The position numbers and the translations under genes are program-made. A stretch of 64,000 nucleotides of DNA, from the NCBI GenBank assembly GCA_031292145.1, contig JARLHR010000028.1, positions 62,001 to 126,000 of the forward strand. The letters are read 5' to 3'. The notes under the pieces were generated by a model, which was given only the letters and a program-made list of their open reading frames with translations, searched no databases and had not been told where the DNA came from. Positions 57,490-64,000 of the stretch are shown piece after piece (position 1 is the stretch's first letter; each line of letters begins with the position of its first letter). This DNA comes from Clostridium sp. (lineage in GTDB: Bacteria > Bacillota > Clostridia > Clostridiales > Clostridiaceae).

Positions 57490-58170
57490 TTACTGAATCC
57501 AAACTCCATTAGAATCTAATGAATAGCCATCAATAATTGTATTTGATTGCATAACACCTGATTCATCTAAATAATACCAATTTCCATTTACATTTAGCCA
57601 GCCAGTTTGCATAACTCCCTTATCATTCATGTAATACCATGCTGATCCAACCATAGTCCATCCCTTTACTTCGTTTCCTGCTCCATCATATAAATGCCAT
57701 GTTCCATCATTTAGTTTTTGCCATCCAGTTTTAGTTGCTGTTGCAGTAGTAGTTGTTGCTGCTGGTGCTGGTGTTGCTGCTGCTACTGTAGTTCCAGTTG
57801 CATCTGCAACTGAAACATCAGCATAGCCACTTGTCCAATCAAGCCCTTTAGTGAATCCTGCTGGTGCTGATGATAGTTTGCCAGATGCAATAAATGTTGC
57901 CGTTACTGCTTTTCCATCTGATGTCGCTGATTCAAGTGTATATCCTGAGAATGAAGCGGCTTTAATATCGGCAGCTAAAGATGCCATTAAATCACTTCCC
58001 CACTTTGGACTAAACTTTACTCCTGCTATTGAAATATCTCCCCACAAATTAGTAACTTTTACCGTTATTCTTGTTTGTGCACTTGTATCTGCTTGAACAT
58101 TTGATGTTGTAGCTAAACAAATCGCCATAACACCTGCAGTAAAAAATGCCGAACTTCTACTTATTTTCAT
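57490..58170 (-). CDS. Small secreted protein: one ~95-residue module plus choline-binding-type repeats
   Basis: This 226-residue protein has a signal peptide (cleavage near VQADT, residue 28). One copy of an unrecognised module follows (about 33-127), beginning TRITVKVTNLWGDISIAGVK and ending FTKGLDWTSGYADVSV. A Thr/Ala linker and about 75 residues of GW-type cell-wall-binding repeats complete it (GWTMVGSAWYYMNDKGVM, GWLNVNGNWYYLDESGVM). It is a close copy of the last 180 residues of the 1247-residue protein encoded upstream. The module is hydrophobic-aromatic with alternating strands and may be a carbohydrate-binding or adhesion domain. No catalytic motif is visible. AGGAGG precedes the ATG. 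Confidence 0.8.
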   Translation of the reverse strand: MKISRSSAFFTAGVMAICLATTSNVQADTSAQTRITVKVTNLWGDISIAGVKFSPKWGSDLMASLAADIKAASFSGYTLESATSDGKAVTATFIASGKLSSAPAGFTKGLDWTSGYADVSVADATGTTVAAATPAPAATTTTATATKTGWQKLNDGTWHLYDGAGNEVKGWTMVGSAWYYMNDKGVMQTGWLNVNGNWYYLDESGVMQSNTIIDGYSLDSNGVWIQ

Positions 58171-58275
58171 TTCCCCATCCTCCTAATTATCGATTATAAA
58201 AATAACTGAATTTATTTTTCTGCAATTTTTTCTTACTCATTTGTTAAGCTAATAATATTAATTTATCACCTACAA

Positions 58276-61200
58276 TCATACATTGCTTAAATACTGAATC
58301 CAAACCCCGTTAGAATCTAATGAATAACCATCAACAATTGTATTTGCTTGCATAGTACCTGATTGATCTAAGTAATACCAGTTTCCATCCACCTTTATCC
58401 AACCAGTTTTCATCACCCCCTTATCATCCATGTAATTCCATGTACCATTATCCGTTTTTTGCCACCCAGTTTTAGTTACTGCTCCAGCATCAGTATTAGT
58501 ATTAGTTGCTGCAGCTCCTATTGTAGTTCCAGTTGCATCTGCAACTGAAACATCAGCATAACCACTTGACCAATCAAGTCCTTTAGTGAATCCTGCTGGT
58601 GCTGCTGATAGTTTGCCAGGTGCAATAAATGTTACCGTTACTGCTTTTCCATCTGATGTTGCTGATTCAAGTGTATAGCCTGAGAATGAAGCTGCTTTAA
58701 TATCTGCAGCTAGAGATGCCATTAAGTCACCACCCCACTTTGGACTAAACTTTACTCCTGCTATTGTAATATCTCCCCACAAATTAGTAACTTTCACTGT
58801 TATTCTTGTTTTTGAATTTGCATCTGAACTTGCATCTGAACTTGTAGCTGCAGTTTCTCCATCTTTAACTGTTATATATTTATTTGAATTACTAGACCAT
58901 CCTATTAAGTTAGTATCATCATATACATCAAGGTTATCTATTGATTTATCACAACTATACATATCCTGGAAGCTATTTGCTTGCGCTGATTTCTTTATTA
59001 CTCCATCATCAATAGCCCATACATTCCCATTACTATCCATAGTCCAAGGACACAATTCTATACTGGCAGACGTCGGGTTAGTTACTAATGGTACTGTTAC
59101 TTTATGCTTATTAGCATCATCATATGAACCTATTCTGTCGCTTTTACTTAATGTTAATTTTGCAACCTCAACTATATCGTTTTTATTACTATCCTGACTC
59201 TTATACGCAACATAAATAGCTCCATCAATAATTTTTATTTTTCTTGAAGAATCATCTGGCACAACTGCAGAGTAAGCATCCCCATACGACCAGTTATTGT
59301 CAATATATCCATCATAATTATCTAGTTCATATGATTCTACTGTATTTGGTAGATATGCACCATCTTCTCTTTTTCCTCTAGCCTTAGAAATTTTTTGAAC
59401 ATAATACACTGTTGCTGTAGCAGTATCTGTATAATTAGTACCATTAACTGTTTGATATCCAGTCACAGGAACGCTAATTACACTATATATATAATCTTTA
59501 TCTTGTCCTAACGTTCTTACTAATGTTGGTAGCCCTAGTTTAACTGTTTTTCCATCTGCTGATGTTTCTTCGTTAAAATTATCTATCTTAACCACATGTG
59601 TTCCATCATATACACTAATATTAGCTATTTTTGAGCAATCAATATAGTTTCCGTTATCATCTGTATATCCATAATACACCACACTATCACTCGTTGTAGT
59701 AACCGCTGCATAAACATCTCCATTTAAGTTCTGAATAATAGTTTCTGTTGCATTATTTGTATTTTCAGCGTTTACAACTCCTGATGTAGTTACACTTGCT
59801 GCTGCACCTGTAGTTGTATCTGTAGTTGTACTTATGCTTGTTGTTATTGGTTCAATAGAAACATTAGCATAACCATTTGACCAGTCAAGCCCTTTAGTGA
59901 ATCCTGCTGGTACTGATGATAGTTCGTCAGTAGTAGTAAAGATTGCCGTTACTGTTGCTCCATCAGATGTTACTGATTCAAGCGTATAGCCTGTGAATGA
60001 TGCAGCTTTAATATCTGCAGCTAGAGATGTCATTAAATTACTACTTCCCCACCTTGCACTAAAATTTATTCCTGCTATTGAAATATTTCCCCACAAACTA
60101 GTAACATTTACTGTTATTCTTGTTTTTGGGCTAACTAAACCATTTACCGCATCATTTAAATTCGTCTTTGATGTATCTACTTGATTTTGTGTTGCAGCGT
60201 TATTATTAATTACTGTTTCTGCATTATTTAACGCTGTTGTAAATGTACTCCAGCTTGCATTTGTATAGCTTCCTTGAGTATCATTTTTATGACTATCATA
60301 TAATGCTTTCAACGCACTTTTATCGACACTTACTGCTGCTCCTGTAGTTGTACTTGAATTAACTAATCCACTTACTGCATTATTTAAATCCGTCTTTGCT
60401 GTATCTACTTCATCTTGTGTAGCAGCGTTATCATTAATTACTGTTTCTGCATTATTTAACGCTGTTGTAAATGTACTCCAGCTTGCATTTGTATAACTTC
60501 CTTGAGTATCATTTTTATGAGAATCATATAATGTTTGTAATCCACTTTTATCAACACTTGCTGCAACTGTATTTATTTTTTCAAGTGAAACATCAGCATG
60601 GCCATTTGACCAGTCAAGCCCTGTAGTGAATCCGGCTGGTACTGATGATAGTTCGTCAGTAGTAGTAAAGATTGCCGTTACTGTTTTTTCATCAGATGTT
60701 ACTGATTCAAGTGTATAGCCTGAAAATGTAGCAGCTTGAATATCTGAAGCTAGAGATGTCATTAAATTGCTACTTCCCCACTTTGCACTAAAATTCACTC
60801 CTGCTATTGAAATAGTTCCCCATATACTATCAATTTTTACTGTTATTCTTGTTTGTGCTTGTTTTGTTCCTGCTGCTTCAGCAGTGTTAAATGCTGTAGT
60901 TGCTGCTGCAAGTGCTTCTACTGCATTATCTCCTTCTGTTTTAGTACACTCTGTTTTATCAGCTATTGCTTGAGCTGCTGCAATTGCATCTGTGTAAGTC
61001 TTCTTAACTGCTGCAGTTACCCATTTGCTAGCTACTAATACATCAGAACCATCTGTGCTTACTTCTACTGAGTTACTGTTTGTAGTTGCTGCTGTTATCG
61101 CATCTATTAATGCGCTTTTCTTTGGAGTAACAGTAAATCCCCAAGTTGGTTTTGTCCATTTTTTTCCACTACCCGTGGTAATAAAATCATCTGGCAAACT

Positions 61201-62019
61201 CGTAGGGATTGTCACACCTACCTTAGGTAATAATGTAAATTTTATATGATAGCTTCCATCTGTATTTGCTAACCGAGCTACTTGTCCTACTTCATAATTA
61301 TCAAAGTTAGCACTTAATAATTTATCCTTAATTTTACTAACGTTTATCCAAGTATTTGGAACACCTTGATCAAATTCTTTACCATCTATTTTAAAATTAC
61401 TCCAAAGAGACGTTATATCAATTTCAATTCTTGATTCATAATCGAATTCATTACTCCAAGTATCTTCTACGTATACACTAGCGTCTGTGGTACCTGTGTT
61501 ATCTGTTGTAATATTGGCATGTGCTGGATCACCTGTTGCTGTATACTCGTACCAGTCATCTCCAAATTGGCCATCCGATACTCTATTAAAACTTTTAATT
61601 TCTGTATTACTACCATATCTCGCAGTACCTTCTAATTTAGTTCCTAATTTACTTTTTGCAGCAGATTCTAAATCATCTTTATTAGCATCATCACTCACTG
61701 TTCCATCTGATAAATTAACTTCATATTCATTACTACCATGTGAAACTGAAGCGTAACTACTTCCAAACTTTGGACTTGAATCAATATCTTCTACATTATC
61801 TAATAATTTATCATTTGTTCCATCATTGTAATATACTCCAGTAGCATTATCATCCTTAGATCCTTCATAAAGATATTTTCCATCTTTAAATGCAACTGCA
61901 TTTGTAATTGATCCATCTTTTGCGTCTAATCTATCTGTTGCCATCGCCGGTGACACTGATGAAATAACAGATGTAGCTGCTATCAATAATGCTGTAACTT
62001 TATTTGCTCTTTTAATCAT
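58276..62019 (-). CDS. Large surface protein with repeated ~95-residue modules, FIVAR repeats and choline-binding repeats
   Basis: This 1247-residue protein has a signal peptide (cleavage near MATDR, residue 28) and an N-terminal region with YLYEGSKDDNATGVYY-like strands. Four copies of the module also found in the 226-residue protein follow: one divergent copy at about 195-300 (RIEIDITSLWSNFKIDGKEF) and three close copies at about 390-483, 633-727 and 1071-1163. Between them are a helical Ala-rich stretch (300-388), two nearly identical FIVAR-type repeats (485-556 and 558-626; YDSHKNDTQGSYTNASWSTF) and a 340-residue beta-rich region (730-1065). Two GW-type repeats end the protein. It is probably a wall-attached adhesin or polysaccharide-binding protein. 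GGGGG precedes the ATG by 11 nt. Confidence 0.85.
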   Translation of the reverse strand: MIKRANKVTALLIAATSVISSVSPAMATDRLDAKDGSITNAVAFKDGKYLYEGSKDDNATGVYYNDGTNDKLLDNVEDIDSSPKFGSSYASVSHGSNEYEVNLSDGTVSDDANKDDLESAAKSKLGTKLEGTARYGSNTEIKSFNRVSDGQFGDDWYEYTATGDPAHANITTDNTGTTDASVYVEDTWSNEFDYESRIEIDITSLWSNFKIDGKEFDQGVPNTWINVSKIKDKLLSANFDNYEVGQVARLANTDGSYHIKFTLLPKVGVTIPTSLPDDFITTGSGKKWTKPTWGFTVTPKKSALIDAITAATTNSNSVEVSTDGSDVLVASKWVTAAVKKTYTDAIAAAQAIADKTECTKTEGDNAVEALAAATTAFNTAEAAGTKQAQTRITVKIDSIWGTISIAGVNFSAKWGSSNLMTSLASDIQAATFSGYTLESVTSDEKTVTAIFTTTDELSSVPAGFTTGLDWSNGHADVSLEKINTVAASVDKSGLQTLYDSHKNDTQGSYTNASWSTFTTALNNAETVINDNAATQDEVDTAKTDLNNAVSGLVNSSTTTGAAVSVDKSALKALYDSHKNDTQGSYTNASWSTFTTALNNAETVINNNAATQNQVDTSKTNLNDAVNGLVSPKTRITVNVTSLWGNISIAGINFSARWGSSNLMTSLAADIKAASFTGYTLESVTSDGATVTAIFTTTDELSSVPAGFTKGLDWSNGYANVSIEPITTSISTTTDTTTGAAASVTTSGVVNAENTNNATETIIQNLNGDVYAAVTTTSDSVVYYGYTDDNGNYIDCSKIANISVYDGTHVVKIDNFNEETSADGKTVKLGLPTLVRTLGQDKDYIYSVISVPVTGYQTVNGTNYTDTATATVYYVQKISKARGKREDGAYLPNTVESYELDNYDGYIDNNWSYGDAYSAVVPDDSSRKIKIIDGAIYVAYKSQDSNKNDIVEVAKLTLSKSDRIGSYDDANKHKVTVPLVTNPTSASIELCPWTMDSNGNVWAIDDGVIKKSAQANSFQDMYSCDKSIDNLDVYDDTNLIGWSSNSNKYITVKDGETAATSSDASSDANSKTRITVKVTNLWGDITIAGVKFSPKWGGDLMASLAADIKAASFSGYTLESATSDGKAVTVTFIAPGKLSAAPAGFTKGLDWSSGYADVSVADATGTTIGAAATNTNTDAGAVTKTGWQKTDNGTWNYMDDKGVMKTGWIKVDGNWYYLDQSGTMQANTIVDGYSLDSNGVWIQYLSNV

Positions 62020-62240
62020 AAATATTTCTCCCCCTCTAGTTCACTTTTTTACACTTTGTTATATTGTTTTTATTAACATCTTTAATGTACTTCTTTACAT
62101 AATCATTTATTATATGGAACTAAATTTTTTTAATATTGTATATAAATACTCTTCCAATTAATGGTACATAATTTTTATTGAGTATACATTAAATGCATGT
62201 ACTTTATTAACTTGCTTTGATATATCTAATACTCTGAAAA

Positions 62241-63914
62241 TTAATTAATTGCTTTTAATTCAAAATGTTTTAATATTTCAATCAGTGATTCTGCCTGTGC
62301 CGCTAATTCCTCACTAGCTGCTGCACTCTGCTCAGCTGTAGTTGAATTTGATTTAACCACATCTGATATCTGCACTATTCCTTCACTCATCTGTTCAATA
62401 TACCTTGCTTGTTCTTCTGATGCTGCTGCAATTTCACTTATTACCTCAGTAGATTTTTTTACTTCACTAACTACTTGAAGCAGATTATTTGCAGTATTAT
62501 CTGCTAAACTTCTTCCATTTTCTACTGCCATTATTGAATCTTTAATAAGTCTATTAGTCTTCTGAGCGGCTTCTGCACTTTGAGCTGATAACTTTCTTAC
62601 TTCTTCTGCAACAACTGCAAATCCCTTACCTGCTTCACCTGCTCTAGCAGCCTCAATTGCTGCATTTAAGGCTAAAAGGTTAGTCTGTTCTGCTATTTCA
62701 TCAATATCATTAATAATTTTGCTAATATCATCTGAACATCGATATATATTATCCATTGCTTTTAACATATCTCTCATTTGTGAATTGCTATTCTCAACAG
62801 TCTTAACAAAATTATTAGAAATATGATTAGCCATATTTGCATTTTTTGCATTTGCATGCACTTGTTCATTAACTTCTTGAATAAATGCTGAAAGCTGATC
62901 TACTGAATTGGTCTGACTAAAAGCACCTTCTGATAATGTTTGTGAAGTTGCTGATACTTGTTCTGCTCCTCCATTAACTTGTTCTGAAGCTTCCCTGATT
63001 TCCTGAAAAATCGAATTAAGCGATATTATGATGTTATCAACGGAATCTTTCATCTCAATAAAATTTCCTTCATATTTATAGGTTGTTGAAATATCTAAAT
63101 TTCCTTTTTCAATACTTCCCAAAACCCTAGATAGATCTTTAATATAACCCTTAAGAGAAATTATCATTTCAGAAAATGAAATTGATAATTCTCCAAATTC
63201 ATCTTGAGATTTTGTTTCAACTGAAACTTCTAAATTTCCTTTTGCTATTTCCTTTGAAAGATCAACAATATCTTTTATAGGTTTAGAAATTCTATCTGAA
63301 AGATACTTAGCCATGCTAACTGTAAGTCCAATAGCAATTCCTAGAGCTACAATTATTATTATAATTGAAATAACTTTTAGACTATCTAATTTTTTACCTA
63401 AATCATTTCCCATTTCTATTTTTGTTTCCATCATAGCACTTATATTTCTCATAGTTTCATCTGCACAAACATTTCCTTTTGCCCTAAATATATATAAAGC
63501 ATCTTCCTTTTTGTCCTGATCCGCTAACTTAACCACTTGATCTACTATTGCTTTATATTTATCCACACTTTCTTTAACTTTATTAAAATTATCAATTTCA
63601 TTTTTTGAAATACAATTCTTTTCTATAATTGGCAAATTTTCATCTATCCCCTTAAAACTCACCTCAAGTTTCTTTTCTGCCACTTTTAATTCATTTGAAT
63701 CTTCTAATGTTAAAATATCTCTCACTATCGCATTTATATTCTCGATTTCCATTCCAAACTTTCCGATATCTCCCTGTGAAAAGCCATAATTTATTAATGT
63801 ATTCTTATAATCACTATTAGTTTTTTGCAAAAGTGCTAATCCTAGAAAACTAGCAAAATTAGAAATCGCTAAGATAATTACAAATGAAGTAAATAACTTT
63901 TTCTTTATACGCAT
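62241..63914 (-). CDS. Methyl-accepting chemotaxis protein
   Basis: The 557-residue chemoreceptor has a first membrane helix near 7-27, an extracellular four-helix-bundle region (about 30-185), a second helix near 185-207 and a HAMP domain ([20 protein letters not shown], 208-260). The long coiled signalling domain carries the conserved hairpin tip ([20 protein letters not shown] and [18 protein letters not shown]). It would steer motility through CheA/CheW encoded elsewhere; a ligand from plant polysaccharide breakdown is possible but not shown. The ATG has no strong ribosome site. From 63915 to the window end only AT-rich leader sequence is seen, with CAGCCTATTAT and TAGCCTATTAT repeated about 50 bp apart. 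Confidence 0.92.
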   Translation of the reverse strand: MRIKKKLFTSFVIILAISNFASFLGLALLQKTNSDYKNTLINYGFSQGDIGKFGMEIENINAIVRDILTLEDSNELKVAEKKLEVSFKGIDENLPIIEKNCISKNEIDNFNKVKESVDKYKAIVDQVVKLADQDKKEDALYIFRAKGNVCADETMRNISAMMETKIEMGNDLGKKLDSLKVISIIIIIVALGIAIGLTVSMAKYLSDRISKPIKDIVDLSKEIAKGNLEVSVETKSQDEFGELSISFSEMIISLKGYIKDLSRVLGSIEKGNLDISTTYKYEGNFIEMKDSVDNIIISLNSIFQEIREASEQVNGGAEQVSATSQTLSEGAFSQTNSVDQLSAFIQEVNEQVHANAKNANMANHISNNFVKTVENSNSQMRDMLKAMDNIYRCSDDISKIINDIDEIAEQTNLLALNAAIEAARAGEAGKGFAVVAEEVRKLSAQSAEAAQKTNRLIKDSIMAVENGRSLADNTANNLLQVVSEVKKSTEVISEIAAASEEQARYIEQMSEGIVQISDVVKSNSTTAEQSAAASEELAAQAESLIEILKHFELKAIN

Positions 63915-64000
63915 TTTATTGAATATTTCAAAAAATTTCAGCCTATTATTTAAATTATTAAATGTTAACTTGAATACTTTGTAAGATTTTAGCCTATTAT

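Noticed and set aside
60140..60565. CRISPR-like regular repeat pattern on the minus strand
   Set aside because: The repeats are ~200-bp coding FIVAR units in frame, not short direct repeats with unique spacers.

Overview
The window is AT-rich, Gram-positive-type DNA with strong AGGAGG ribosome sites, YesM/YesN signalling, many AraC regulators and secreted proteins that carry choline-binding-type repeats. This fits a solventogenic Clostridium sensu stricto (C. beijerinckii / C. saccharobutylicum-like); the genus-level call is inference. I see no rRNA, tRNA, CRISPR array, replication gene or complete mobile element.

Functionally it is a large plant-hemicellulose locus, best explained by xyloglucan. 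Secreted backbone enzymes are GH9, GH74, a GH5 with X2-CBM46-like C-terminal domains, and a GH5 with choline-binding repeats. Enzymes without signal peptides that would trim imported oligosaccharides are GH31 (alpha-xylosidase type), two GH2 and two GH42 beta-galactosidases, GH29 alpha-L-fucosidase, two GH43, GH51, GH127, GH3, and a GH39 fused to an AraC regulator. Esterases are an SGNH hydrolase, a partial SASA-family acetylesterase at the left edge, and a serine beta-lactamase-like hydrolase.

Layout. 1-1200: start of an acetylesterase gene, a decayed GH42 3' end and an IS256-type transposase remnant. 1.4-4.7 kb: YesN/YesM two-component pair. 5.3-11.7 kb: lacZ-type GH2 with divergent AraC, then GH42. 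11.9-19.4 kb: a six-gene operon (FucU mutarotase, two MDR dehydrogenases, UxaB, UxaA, amidohydrolase lactonase) followed upstream by its LacI regulator; it looks like an oxidative route for L-galactose and/or L-fucose. 19.5-26 kb: AraC/GH31, a MITE-like palindrome, GH29, GH43. 26.5-35.8 kb: second GH2, GH9, AraC, GH74. 36.3-46.5 kb: AraC/GH127, GH3 with a truncated AraC, AraC-GH39 fusion/GH5. 46.7-55.5 kb: six-gene operon GH43-SGNH-GH42-beta-lactamase-like-GH51-DUF6171 with divergent AraC. 55.7-62 kb: GH5 and two surface proteins built from a repeated ~95-residue module. 62.2-63.9 kb: chemoreceptor.

Two organising themes stand out. First, glycosidase genes are repeatedly arranged head-to-head with their own AraC regulator (seven cases, some now decayed), so the locus looks assembled from small enzyme-plus-sensor units. 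Second, the window shows much rearrangement debris: a duplicated lacZ/araC control region flanking GH9, a truncated araC beside half a palindromic repeat, and a GH42 remnant. No sugar transporter is present in 64 kb, so uptake must be encoded elsewhere.
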